Translations under genes and position numbers: made by a program | Origin: Roridomyces roridus | Lineage: Eukaryota; Basidiomycota; Agaricomycetes; Agaricales; Mycenaceae | Length of the DNA: 64,000 bases | Direction: 5' to 3' | NCBI GenBank assembly: GCA_029378245.1 | Contig: JARKIF010000003.1 | Span: forward strand, 3,224,001-3,288,000 | Shown here: positions 34,723 through 44,924 of the stretch, one piece after another | Numbering within the stretch: the stretch's first letter is position 1 | Layout of the letters: every line of letters begins with the position of its first letter | The notes under the pieces: model-generated | Database searches by the model: none | Seen by the model: the letters and a program-made list of their open reading frames with translations, nothing else | Told to the model about the DNA's origin: nothing

Positions 34723-37172
34723 ATGTTCAATAATTGTACCAATTTCTCAATCCACGGGGGATCCCTTCATAATGTCTCGGGAGAACAAGGGCGCCGAGGT
34801 TTGTGTGTATTCGCCAAGATGCCTGACACACGGCTAACCTCATGAAAAGGCCTTGAAACTCTCCATAGCCATGCCGCCTTGGAAGCTCTTTACGATTCGG
34901 CCGAAAGCTTCCCCCAGCCCCGATGCCATCCAGAACACGCCTCGAGTTGCTGGACACTCTTCGGCGCCAACTACAGGACCCAGCGACCCGCGTAGTGTGG
35001 CTTCACGGACCTGCTGGGGCTGGCAAATCAGCAGTGATGCAGACGCTTTGCCAACGCCTCCAGGATGCGGGGCAGCTCGGCGGAAGTTACTTCTTCAAAA
35101 GAAACCACCCGACGCGTGGAAGTGGGAGGGAGGGTTCTTTTTGCTACTCTGGCGTACCAGCTCGCCATCTTTGACCGTCATCTGGGTATCCGGGTGTCGG
35201 AGGCAGTGGAGACCAACCCCTCGCTCGTCGCAACATCGATTGCTTCTCAATTGGAGGAACTCATCGCCAGACCCTGCCTCTCAGGGTCCTTTTGTGCACC
35301 GCGCATTCTCCTGGTCGACGGGATCGACGAATGCGATGGAATCGTAGTTCAGCAGGAAATCTTGCGCTCCGTTTTCCAAATCTTCCGCGAGCACTCCCTG
35401 CCGGTCAAAATTCTCATCTCCAGCCGCCCAGAACCTGATATCCGGCGCTTGTTCGACGAAAACCCTTTTGATGGTCTGTATACCATGAACATCGAGCAAT
35501 CGTTCCATGATGTCAGGACTTTTCTTTGCCAAGAATTCCGCCGCATCTACCAAGAGCATCCCACCATGTCGGCTGTTCCGTTGCCGTGGCCATCCGCCGA
35601 CGTTATGGATGCATTAGTGAATAAATCGTCGGGATACTTCATCTACGCGTCTACAGTCATCAAATTTGTTGATGACCAGGACTTTCGACCCGCGGACCAA
35701 CTGGCGATCGTCCTGGACCCCTCCCCCGAATACGAGGCGTTACCCTACGCACCACTCGACAGATTGTACTTGCAGATCCTTTCTCAGGTACCCGAGAGGT
35801 CGCGCCGGCGGCTTCTTTCCATCCTGGGTCTCATTTTCATATATCCTTTGCAGTTGGGGATCTGTCAACTAGAGTATATCCTCGGTCTCGCAAATGGCGA
35901 TGTCCATCTGATATTGCGGAGATTGCACTCCATCCTTAGAGTTTCCTCGAACTCTTTGGATCCGATTACCGCAATACACGCGTCGTTCGGGGACTTTCTG
36001 CACACTGCAACCCGATCATCGATTGTCTATCTCGGTTGGCGAGAAAGGGTCCATATTCTGCTTGCTTTCCTGCTTGTCTATTCGCGGCCGCTTCCAAACC
36101 ACCATCACCTGGATAAGGTCCCGTACGTGTTTGGATTTCTCTCGTACACCGATCTTGGCATTCATTGAAGGAGCCCAGGCAGGTCCACGAATTTCTCACG
36201 TACCTGGTAACCCTGGAGCCGTCGCCGCGGTGTGCAGTGCTCCTTCCCCTTATCCGTCTCTTCAATTGGGACTTTTTCTTTCGTCAAACCAATTGGAGTC
36301 CTGGGGTTCAGATATCGGATATGCTCGTTTGGCTGAAGGTGAGTCCTAAATCTCTTCTTCTATCACTGATCTCGCAAACACGCGGTACAGAAATTTCCGG
36401 CTTCACCCGAACGTGAAGATGTCATTGACCTCTGGGAACGTGTGAAATGGATCTGTTGTTTCATTGATAAAGTGGAATGGCGCGCCGACAATTACTTCGA
36501 GTCTGATCAAACGAGCGTTTCTCCAGGGTTTCTTGAACTTTTGGAGCGGGCTCCTCAACTGCAACAAATACTGGCGATTATCTCATGCACTTTCTCCTTT
36601 CCGGGAAGCGTTCATGGTCTTGTCCAGCCCCGCCTCCTCCTGGATCTCTCTTGGGACGAAATTTTCAGTTCAATAGCGCTATTGCGATCAATCCACTGCC
36701 CGGACGAAAACCAACTTCCCAGATTGCATTGGACACATTTGCGAGGTGTTCTCGACCGCGATGCTGTAGCACGTGGTTATATTTGTCTCCTCTGGAAGAT
36801 GACCGACGGCGAATTGCCGTGTGATGCCATCTGGTATGTCTGTACCGTCCCAGTCATTGCTCCGCTGCGTAACTAACTGAATATTCTAGGACCAGTTTGC
36901 CGGATATCCGCGCATATTTGTCACACGAGGATCTATCTCTTGATGTAGAGCTAGTACAGGAGCTTGCTCTGATTACTGCTCCAAGAGACCTGCTCATATC
37001 AACTCATCATAGTGTTTACCACATATTTGCCCGTTATCTGGAGCGCTTTCGCCATCCAACTACACAGCAATCCCCCAGTGGTTGTCAAGTCTCAGATGAG
37101 CTAATCTCACGATGGAAGGGCTGGAGCAGGGACGGTCTGTTGTGGAGTGACGGCGCGGGAGAAAGAAGATGA
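34723..37172 (+). pseudogene. NACHT-domain (STAND NTPase) protein of agaric type, two compensating frame breaks
   Basis: Exon 1 (34723-34798) encodes MFNNCTNFSIHGGSLHNVSG, the short Asn/Gly-rich leader common before agaric NACHT proteins. Exon 2 starts at 34850 (GLETLHSHAALEALYDSAE). The P-loop WLHGPAGAGKSAV is intact, followed by FFKRNHPTR, FATLAYQLA, Walker B ILLVDGIDEC and SSRPEPDI. The frame loses one base after RCHPE (about 34931-34935) and is restored by four extra bases in GGGAGGGAGGG (about 35118-35132), so P-loop and Walker B sit in different frames. A weak intron joins the body to KEPRQVHEFLTYL near 36115-36168. Further introns at 36339-36390 and 36834-36889 are clean. STAND NTPases of this kind sense non-self or damage in fungi; here that is inference. 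Possibly broken, or assembly indels. Confidence 0.75.
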
Positions 37173-37179
37173 GCAAACT

Positions 37180-37209
37180 TGAAAATGAGAAGTCTATTTC
37201 TCATTTTCA
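37180..37209. repeat. Perfect 12-bp stem hairpin after the NACHT stop
   Basis: TGAAAATGAGAA, loop GTCTAT, TTCTCATTTTCA. It lies 7 nt after the stop codon and at the edge of the AT-richer DNA that leads to the helicase gene. It may be a terminator-like 3' structure or an element border. Confidence 0.55.
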
Positions 37210-38043
37210 GTGCGACGTGAATGTACAATCATGTCGAACCACAATAATGAAACATATTACAACAAATGATGCGATACGTATGGCACATATAGTGTACAAT
37301 AAATAAAAAGTGACACAACCCAGTGAAAAACACCAAAAACGACACAACTTGAGGGACTTTCGGCAAAAAACGACACAACCTGCTATCAATTGAAATTAAA
37401 ACACGCACATCGAAAATCTGACCCAAAACAACAACACACCTCGGTTGTGGTGACATAAAATCACAAGACATAAATCAGAGCCCTACAAAAAAAAAAACAC
37501 ACACCACCCTGGTTCGCATTTTTCAACCCCACCAGAAAAGTACATGTCTTCCGTAGCATGAACCAAAGGAAAGCGGCATCACACCGGGTGATAATGCCAA
37601 GAGATGCGATCTCGGGCGCATCAGCTTCATCAAAATACCTGCTGATGTGCCAAAAATATCTTTCCCCTGAACCATCATCATGATCATGAGCAACGGCTAT
37701 GATATCCACAACTTCTTCATGGAGGCCACCGCATCACTCAGGAGGCCCAATTTGTGGTTGATTCCCTTCCCAATGCTGGACCAGCTTCCGTGGAATGCTA
37801 TCTGCACCAGCTCACTGCAATTCGAACCATTCTCTCAAATCTTGATGATCCCCATACCACTTCCGGGACCCTTGCGGGTCTAGAGGTCCTTCTTCTGGCA
37901 CTCATAGAGCCGCTGGAGGATTTTCTGGCTCATCTGCAAGCGCCAACCTCATCGAGGGTGATGGGAGATTGACGCTCGAGAGAAGCCCGGCTGATATACA
38001 AAAAAGGAATTTGAAATGGCCATTTTGGGATCATGGCCAACCC
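37210..38043. other. AT-rich stretch before the helicase frame
   Basis: Base composition shifts to AT. Three copies of a GACACAAC motif occur between 37310 and 37380. An open frame at 37754-37972 (VDSLPNAGPASVECYLHQL) may be a remnant of an upstream part of the same element in another frame. No HUH-type Rep motif seen. Confidence 0.4.
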
Positions 38044-41000
38044 ATGAAGCGGCTTGGCGCAATGCCTAATTATGACATTACAATTGGAACCAAAACGGCA
38101 GCCCTGTACAAAGCCAGGAATGAGATACGGGATGTGTTGCAAGGTGCAAAATGGCTGAATATTCCCACAGATGGCTTAGCAACAATGGATACTGAAAGGT
38201 TCAACGCACCTTATAAGACTAAGCGAACCTGGTCAGAAATACTGAAATCACAACTCAGATTGCTCACGGCAAACAAAATGGCTGATATGCGGGCATCACA
38301 GTATGATCAGAAATTTGGCCACACAACAGACACGGTGAAGGTTGTCTCATATGACTACATGCACCCTAGGTCGGCCTTGAGTCTTGACTTGAGCCTTCAG
38401 TTAATGGATCAGATTTGCTTCCGGTCGACATTGCGATTGAATGCAGAGCAGGAGCGTGCCTTTCGCATTGTTGCAAACCATGCCTCTAGTCCACAGCCTG
38501 CTCCACTCAGAATGTATCTTGGAGGCATGGGAGGGTCAGGCAAGTCTGCTGTGTTTGAAGCAATCAAGGATTTTTTCAAGGCAAGGAAAGAGGAGTACCG
38601 GTACCTTATTCTTGGACCAACAGGATCTGCTGCTGCCTTGTTGAATGGCTCAACATATCACTCAGTTTTCAAAATCCCAAGGGAACGCAAGAGCAGGAAT
38701 AGGGATGACTTGAATGGAATACCGAACGAAGCAGCATCCATTGCGGCCATTAATGAGTGTATCCAAGGAGTTGAGTATATCCTGCTGGATGAGATATCCA
38801 TGGTGTCCTGCGAAGACCTCCAGATTTTAGCTAGCCAAGCTGCCAAGGCTCGCAATGTTCATGATATTGAATTTGGGGGGTTAAATGTCATTACAGCAGG
38901 AGATTTTGCTCAGCTACCACCTGTTTCTGGCCGGGCATTGTACAGCTGTCATGTCTCCTTGACCATGGATAAAATCAGTAATGAGGCACAGAATGCAATC
39001 CTGGGCCGAATCCTTTGGCATCAGTTCAACACGGTGGTCCTCTTAAAGCAGAACATGAGACAGAAAACTCAGACAGTTGAAGATGGAAAGCTGCGGACTG
39101 CATTGGATAATATGCGGTTTGGTGCTTGTACACCTCAGGATATTGAATTTCTCCGGTCAAGAGTTGCAAGTGATCGCCCTGGACACCCACACTTGGACAC
39201 AGCACAATTTCGAAATGTTTCTATTATCACAGGCATAAATATTCACAAGGATTTAATTAATGATGAAGGTGCACGCCGATTTGCTCAGGACACTGGTCAG
39301 GAGTTGGTAGAGTTCTACAGCATTGATAAGTTGAGCGCTCAGGCAGTCAATCGGCGAAAATGGTTTGGATGTTCCCAAGCTCACTTCAAATACCTGGGCC
39401 CTAAACTTCAACATGCACTATGGTCTGCCACCCCATCCACAGTGGCTGAACACATACCTGGATGTCTGAGATTGTGTGTTGGGATGCCTGTGATGATCAA
39501 AGAAAACCAAGCCACTGAGCTTTGTATTACCAAGGGTCAAGAAGCACAAGTTGTTGGCTGGCACGATGTGATTGGACAATCAGGGAAAAGGATTCTTGAA
39601 ACATTGTTTGTTGAACTCATCAATCCACCACAAACTGTTCAGATTCCAGATTTGCCCATCAATGTTGTGCCACTTGCAAGGAGCACAAACCACATCACTT
39701 GCCTGTTACAAGATGATTCACTCCTTTCTGTCTCAAGGGAGCAGGTAATGATTCTACCAAATTTCTCAATGACTGATTATGCATCTCAGGGCAAAACCAG
39801 AGAGATAAATGTAGTGCACCTTAATCACTGCAAAAATCAACATAATTACTATGTTGCTCTCTCTCGTGGACGGACTTCGGAAGGTACTGCAATAGTGCAA
39901 GGATTTGATACAAGAAAAATCACCAGTGGTATACGCGGTGATCTCAGGCAGGAGTTCAGGGAGCTTGAGCTCTTGGATGAGATCACCAGACTTAGATTTG
40001 AGGGCCAACTACCACAGAAAGTCACAGGAATTTACAGAGGCCAGTTGATAGCATCATACAGAGCCTGGAGAGGTGATACTTCGGACCCTGTGCATTTTCA
40101 TCCTGCTTTGAGAACGAGGCATGCTGATGTACCACCATCAACTGAATACGGTGCCTGGAAACCCTCCCTCAATACTCCAAGCAAGAAAAGGCCAAATGAC
40201 AACAAGGATTTGAATGCACTGCTCAGTAAAAAACGCCACACAATGCTCAGTGATTCTTCTCATGCAGACCCCAATATGACAGCTGTGTTGACTTGCCCCA
40301 CGGGACTTATCTGGGATAACCAGAACCATAGCTGCGCCTATGATGCCTTCTTGACTCCCCTGGCTTACATATGGAGTAGCAATCCTATTCGATGGACTGA
40401 AAAGCTGGCTGAATGCAGCCCGATCCTTCAAACATGGGCGGGAGTCATGAATAATAACTTTGCAGTTCCTGAAAGGGCCAGAGATGTGCTCCGCTACCAC
40501 CTGAATACACAGAATCCCAGAGCCTTTCCTTTGGGGCCTGAAGGCATAAGCCTGGATACATTATTCTCAACAATCATGAGCCAAAGAAGTTACGGCTCTG
40601 CCATCAGCCACTGCGAAGCATGTGGATACCAAGTGCCCAGCCGAATCCAAACTTTTAGTCAGTATATTGATGTCTATAACTCAAATACTCTGAGAGTAAG
40701 TTATCCAAATGGACCAACACTGTCAGAATGGTTTAGATACCACTTGGATTGCAGGATAGATAGGTGCCCACAGTGTCAAGACAATGGACGGAGCCAAAGG
40801 CTGAGAAGGTTGACACAGCTGCAATCTGTTCCACCCTTACTCATTATTGGCATTAATATTCTCAACCTAAGGCTAGAGTCTGAATTGCAGTTTGTGAACA
40901 ACGAGCAGCTCACGACACTTAAATTACGCGGTTTGATTTATCACTCACAGCGGTATCTTGAAGGTCATTTTACAAGCATTGTCATTGATGCTGATACTCA

Positions 41001-41136
41001 CATGTGGTACCACGACGGGATAACCACCAGAAGAAGTTGCCAACATGTGGGAAGACTGAATGATATCCATGATTTGGGCACTCTGCACCGGCGGAATGAC
41101 GAACGGCTATGTGCTGCCATTTATGCATTGTCTTAG
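38044..41136 (+). CDS. Pif1-type helicase fused to a USP-like cysteine peptidase (transposon-borne)
   Basis: One uninterrupted frame (open from 37969, first ATG 38044) of about 1030 residues. Helicase motifs in order: Walker A GGMGGSGKSAV, Walker B YILLDEISMV, AGDFAQLPPVSG, LLKQNMRQ, DYASQGKT and YVALSRGRT. After a basic linker (SKKRPNDNKD) comes a peptidase-like domain: Cys box NHSCAYDAFL, two CxxC pairs (CEACG and CPQCQ) like the zinc finger of USP enzymes, and a His box GHFTSIVIDADTHMWYHDG. Pif1 helicases of this sort belong to Helitrons and related large elements. No Rep endonuclease is seen upstream, so the element is partial or of another kind. It has no introns and AT-richer codons than its neighbours, in line with a young mobile element. 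The USP-like part should remove ubiquitin or a ubiquitin-like tag if active. Confidence 0.85.
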   Translation: MKRLGAMPNYDITIGTKTAALYKARNEIRDVLQGAKWLNIPTDGLATMDTERFNAPYKTKRTWSEILKSQLRLLTANKMADMRASQYDQKFGHTTDTVKVVSYDYMHPRSALSLDLSLQLMDQICFRSTLRLNAEQERAFRIVANHASSPQPAPLRMYLGGMGGSGKSAVFEAIKDFFKARKEEYRYLILGPTGSAAALLNGSTYHSVFKIPRERKSRNRDDLNGIPNEAASIAAINECIQGVEYILLDEISMVSCEDLQILASQAAKARNVHDIEFGGLNVITAGDFAQLPPVSGRALYSCHVSLTMDKISNEAQNAILGRILWHQFNTVVLLKQNMRQKTQTVEDGKLRTALDNMRFGACTPQDIEFLRSRVASDRPGHPHLDTAQFRNVSIITGINIHKDLINDEGARRFAQDTGQELVEFYSIDKLSAQAVNRRKWFGCSQAHFKYLGPKLQHALWSATPSTVAEHIPGCLRLCVGMPVMIKENQATELCITKGQEAQVVGWHDVIGQSGKRILETLFVELINPPQTVQIPDLPINVVPLARSTNHITCLLQDDSLLSVSREQVMILPNFSMTDYASQGKTREINVVHLNHCKNQHNYYVALSRGRTSEGTAIVQGFDTRKITSGIRGDLRQEFRELELLDEITRLRFEGQLPQKVTGIYRGQLIASYRAWRGDTSDPVHFHPALRTRHADVPPSTEYGAWKPSLNTPSKKRPNDNKDLNALLSKKRHTMLSDSSHADPNMTAVLTCPTGLIWDNQNHSCAYDAFLTPLAYIWSSNPIRWTEKLAECSPILQTWAGVMNNNFAVPERARDVLRYHLNTQNPRAFPLGPEGISLDTLFSTIMSQRSYGSAISHCEACGYQVPSRIQTFSQYIDVYNSNTLRVSYPNGPTLSEWFRYHLDCRIDRCPQCQDNGRSQRLRRLTQLQSVPPLLIIGINILNLRLESELQFVNNEQLTTLKLRGLIYHSQRYLEGHFTSIVIDADTHMWYHDGITTRRSCQHVGRLNDIHDLGTLHRRNDERLCAAIYALS

Positions 41137-41429
41137 ACTCAGAGATTCATGGAATGCCAATAGATATTTCTTTATTTTCACTTAGCAATTTGAAACTCTC
41201 TGAACCACTTCCCACAACAAGGACTCGTACTGCCATGCAAAGCACTGGCCTCAAAGACCAGGTCTTATTGGCTGATTGATGGGACATCTGACTCCAAATC
41301 TACATCAAACCATCGTCAACAGTGGTGAACTCTTGGTTGGCTCACCAGAATAAGATGTACTGACATTGGCAACATCTCTAGAGAGCACTACAGCAGGGCA
41401 AGATGGTTTTCACAGTTCAAGTGTGGGCA

Positions 41430-41608
41430 CTTTGATGACATTCGTACGGGACCCGTCTTTTGACGGCCCGTACCCGTCAATTTTGCCGTCCCGTCCCGTC
41501 GGACCCATTGAAATGTGAAAAAGACGGCCGTCTTTTTGACGGCCCGTAACCGTCTCAAGCCGTAAGATTGACGGCCGTTACCCGTAGACGGGCGGTGTTC
41601 ATCCCTAG
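41430..41608. mobile_element. Fragment of a hAT-like element
   Basis: Densely packed with ACGGCCGT- and TACCCGTC-type palindromes, ending in GGTGTTCATCCCTAG, whose complement (CTAGGGATGAACACC) looks like a hAT terminal repeat. No matching left end or 8-bp duplication was found, so it is a remnant or has a diverged partner end. Confidence 0.5.
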
Positions 41609-41611
41609 CCA

Positions 41612-42266
41612 TGGACTGTAGAGGAAGCCCTGGACGTCATTCGAGTGTGTCGTGGCATCGTCGGTTTGGGAATCACCGAACAATATGTTTGCCCCGAGCT
41701 ACTCGACGCTCTAGCCGATACACGTGTCCGACGGATGGCGATGCCTGTGGGACGGCTCCACGTCGACCTCACCCACCAAGCCTTTGCGTCTGTCACGCAC
41801 TTTGAAGTCTTTGACTCGGCAGAAGTGGATGGCTCAAAATTGGTTGAAAACCTCGCCGGTTTGCCCTCACTCACCCACCTTTGCTTGAACGACAATACAC
41901 CGTCGTGGATTGTGCACAGTCTGCTGTCCGAATGCAGCGAGCTCCAGCTCCTCATCGTTTCTTGGACGGGCTCGAGAGAGCTCGGGTTGTATCGATGGGC
42001 GAAGGAGAACCCCGTTCAAGACGAGCGGCTTGTGATTTTGCAGTACTGGGACTTCTGGTCCGATTTGGAGGCTGCTGCAGACGACGGCCATTCGCTTGAT
42101 TACTGGTCTCGTGCAGAAGGTTTTGTCGCTCGAAAGCGAAGTGGCGACGTGGAAAGTACGTGTCTGTGCTGCTTCCGAGTCTCCCTGAAACTAACGGCCA
42201 CATGTAGAGGACCGCTACTGGCTGGACGATGATTCGTACTCGTCTTATCTACAATGGCTAGAATAA
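41612..42266 (+). pseudogene. 5'-truncated copy of the 281-residue gene at 44.9 kb
   Basis: The frame starts abruptly after the transposon end (WTVEEALDVIRVCRGIV) and runs to the intron at 42156-42207 and the last exon (DRYWLDDDSYSSYLQWLE). It matches the second half of the gene at 44925-45873 closely (LTHQAFASVTH; PSLTHLCLND; WAKENPVQDERLVI). The first exon and the start of the second are missing, so this copy has no proper start. The 42156-42207 intron and its sites are conserved between the two copies. Confidence 0.8.
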
Positions 42267-42532
42267 ACAGATATAATATTGACGAATAAACGAGGCAATC
42301 GACCCGAATCGGCACGTACCACGAGGGCGCCCTCCGAGGATTCAAGTGACCACCACCGCCTCAAATTGGGGAGCAGTCGGTTCAGATGGAGCCCAAGCCT
42401 ATTCAGATATTGGCAAGGACTCCCGTGTCCGGCTAGTCATCGCCTCTTCTCACCACGCTATCCGTCTCATCTCCTCAAAATTATGACCGTCAAGATGACG
42501 AGACGATGGAGTCATAACAGCCTACCTATACA

Positions 42533-42730
42533 CATTGGGCGGATAGAACGATATGTTGAGTAGATCAGTGCGAATTGAAATTTCCGGCTGAACAGAGACA
42601 CTAGACCAACGAGCGACGTCATTCGCAACGTCGAGCCTCTAGGTATTCGAAAGAATCCCGGAAGGGAAGAAGACCTCAAACGCGAATGCATGTACAATGC
42701 CGATACTTCGTTCGAATTGAGGTTCAGCAA
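42533..42730 (+). repeat. SINE-like repeat, copy 3
   Basis: Starts with the leader TTGGGCGGATAGAACG and AGTAGATCAGTG shared with copy 4, continues with AATTTCCGGCTGAACAGAGA, and ends with the T-arm-like CTTCGTTCGAATTGAGG and TTCAGC. Confidence 0.7.
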
Positions 42731-42929
42731 TGGCTGGTTGCTGGCGAATATGAAATGGATTAGGAATTGTCAAACGACGCGTCCACGCGCGGGAACACCC
42801 ACAATCCACTAGGAGCGAGACAACTCCTCGGTGGAAGAGCTGCAGCTTGAGGACAGGGGGCCAAGCCGCAACACAGGCGCACAAGTTGAGGACGCGGGCG
42901 CGAAAAAGCGGTGGAATGCAGATGCAGCA

Positions 42930-43475
42930 GAAAATAAACCGGTGCCATGCAGATGCAGCAAAATGAATGGCACAAAGGAAATGCAGCAAAAACGAACAGC
43001 GCGAAAAGCAGATACAGCAAAAATGAAAAGTGCGAAAAGCAGCAATTACAAAAAGGTGTGAAAAGCAGCAATAACAAAAATGTGAAAAGCAGCAATAACA
43101 AAAAGCGCAAAAAGCAGATGCAGCAAAACAAACAGCGCAAAAAGCAGATGCAGCAAAACAAACAGCGCAAAAAGCAGATGCAGCAAAACAAACAGCGCAA
43201 AAAGCAGATGCAGCAAAACAAACAGCGCAAAAAGCAGATGCAGCAAAACAAACAGCGCAAAAAGCAGATGCAGCAAAACAAACAGCGCAAAAAGCAGATG
43301 CAGCAAAACAAACAGCGCAAAAAGCAGATGCAGCAAAAACGGACAGCGCGAAAAGCAGATGCAGCAAAAACGGACAGCGCGAAAGCAGATGCAGCAAGAC
43401 GAACAGCGCGGAGCAGATGCCGCAGAAAACAGCAGCACAAAGCAGATGCAGCAAAACAGCGCCGCAGAGCGGCGG
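42930..43475. repeat. 30-bp minisatellite
   Basis: Seven perfect 30-bp units (AAAGCAGATGCAGCAAAACA followed by AACAGCGCAA) fill 43111-43320. Degenerate copies flank them on both sides. Because the unit is a multiple of three and free of stops in several frames, it creates long open frames on both strands (Gln/Lys-rich on plus, Cys/Phe/Ala/Leu-rich on minus). These are treated here as artefacts. Confidence 0.9.
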
Positions 43476-43962
43476 TGGAACAGACGAGCATGTCATAGTT
43501 GACTCCGACTCCGACCCATTGAGGGGCAAAATGTTAGTCATGAATGGTAAGATGAGTGAGTAGCACGCACCAATTATTCTCTCGAGCCTCTTCATGCCAA
43601 CCCCAACCCACATATAATCTCTTGTCGATCTCCTCCGTGTCTATCTTGGCAGCTGCAAGTCCAGCGTTAACGGCGTCCGTATCTGCTGCTCAATCTGCGT
43701 GGGCGCTGCGCATCTGTGACGTCGATCATACTTACCCTGGCGGGTCAGATGGTAGGGCCAGGCCAGACGAGTCGGTGAGGTGGTGGGACCGTGCTCTTGG
43801 CCATGGTGGAATGAAAAGAAAGCCGCCGAGGGCTGCGATATCCACGAGCGGAGAGAGGTATGAGCAAGGAGCGATGTCATGTGCGTGTCATCGCTGATCC
43901 GCAAACACGCTTTTACGGCACCCTCGTGCCTCGGTCACCGCAAAGCAACCGCAAAGCTTCGA

Positions 43963-44179
43963 ATTGGGCGGATAGAATCATAATGTGCATGGGAAGTAGA
44001 TCAGTGAATTGTAATTTCCGGTTGGACGGGGGCTAGTTGACTAACGAACAACATTCCTCCCTCGTATTTTTCAAGTCCTAAACAAGTCCTAAATCATTTT
44101 GACGCCAGCCTTCGAAGTGGCGAGGCTAAAAACCTAACTATGTAATGCGGATCCCTCGTTCGAATCGAGCTTCGGCTAT
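43963..44179 (+). repeat. SINE-like repeat, copy 4
   Basis: Leader TTGGGCGGATAGAATC, then GAATTGTAATTTCCGGTTGG; A-box-like AAGTGGCGAGGCT and T-arm CCTCG-TTCGAAT-CGAGC. The first half of a dimer with copy 5. Confidence 0.75.
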
Positions 44180-44250
44180 ACGTCGGCTCTTTCGTTCTTT
44201 TCGTATGCAGGCGTATTGGGTGTCTGCCATGCTTACTTTCCAGCACATAG

Positions 44251-44430
44251 GTTGTAATTTCCGGTTGAACAGAGATAGTTCAAGTTGACCGTGGACGGAC
44301 GAAACATCCCATCTCCTCAGTTTCTAGATACATTCGAAGTGGTGCAAGAATCCTGAGCTGAAGGGGCAAGGCTACAAACGCACATGAAGTAAATAATCCG
44401 CATCCTTCGTTCGAATCGAGGTTCAGCTAT
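44251..44430 (+). repeat. SINE-like repeat, copy 5, with a 73-nt tRNA-like fold
   Basis: The segment 44356-44428 is exactly 73 nt. Its ends pair over 7 bp (AGCTGAA with TTCAGCT) and its T-arm is CTTCG-TTCGAAT-CGAGG. The D-arm and anticodon arm do not fold convincingly, so this is a tRNA-derived repeat rather than a working tRNA. Confidence 0.75.
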
Positions 44431-44598
44431 ACGTCGGTTCTTGTCAATTTTTTCCGATATGCAGGTGCGTTGTTGGGTTACCTCCTATGTATAATGTAAG
44501 TATATGGACCTTACTACATAAATGGAGTGGTTTTGGTCTGTCCTCCGAGCGAAAGTCAATTATATATGTAACAGTCATCTCCCGTATGTCCTTCACCA

Positions 44599-44656
44599 GC
44601 TGATGAGGTGAGGCAGTACACTTCTGGATCCTTCGTTCGAATCGAGGTCCAGCTAT
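44599..44656 (+). repeat. SINE-like repeat, copy 6 (short tRNA-like piece)
   Basis: Runs from AGCTGATGAGG to the T-arm CTTCG-TTCGAAT-CGAGG and TCCAGCT. The 5' body of the other copies is missing. Confidence 0.55.
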
Positions 44657-44924
44657 AGCTTCAGGGTGCCAGACGGTATTTTTTTACAGGTATGTACTCC
44701 ACCCTCAAAGATTCAATCCACATTAGTTGAGCCCATGTGAAGGTTCAGCAAATAGCTGCGCGTTGTTGCCACACTAACTTTTTGGACGAGCGACATCCCT
44801 CTGTGATTGCGTACTTCAACTTTCTTGTCTCGGCACACTCGGCCTCTGGGAATAAACAGGTACCAATAAGTTATCCGAGCTCAACGGATCAGAAGGACGC
44901 GTCACTCTGTCTCCACCATCACCC

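Noticed and set aside
43111..43320. CRISPR-like array
   Set aside because: Units are directly adjacent with no unique spacers; this is a tandem minisatellite in a eukaryotic genome.
42639..43613. Long minus-strand frame of 324 codons rich in Cys, Phe, Ala and Leu, and the opposite Gln/Lys-rich frame
   Set aside because: Both arise from the stop-free 30-bp minisatellite; no start context, domain or splice support.
44356..44428. A working tRNA gene (73 nt, perfect acceptor and T-arm)
   Set aside because: D-arm and anticodon arm do not fold properly and the unit belongs to a dispersed repeat family.
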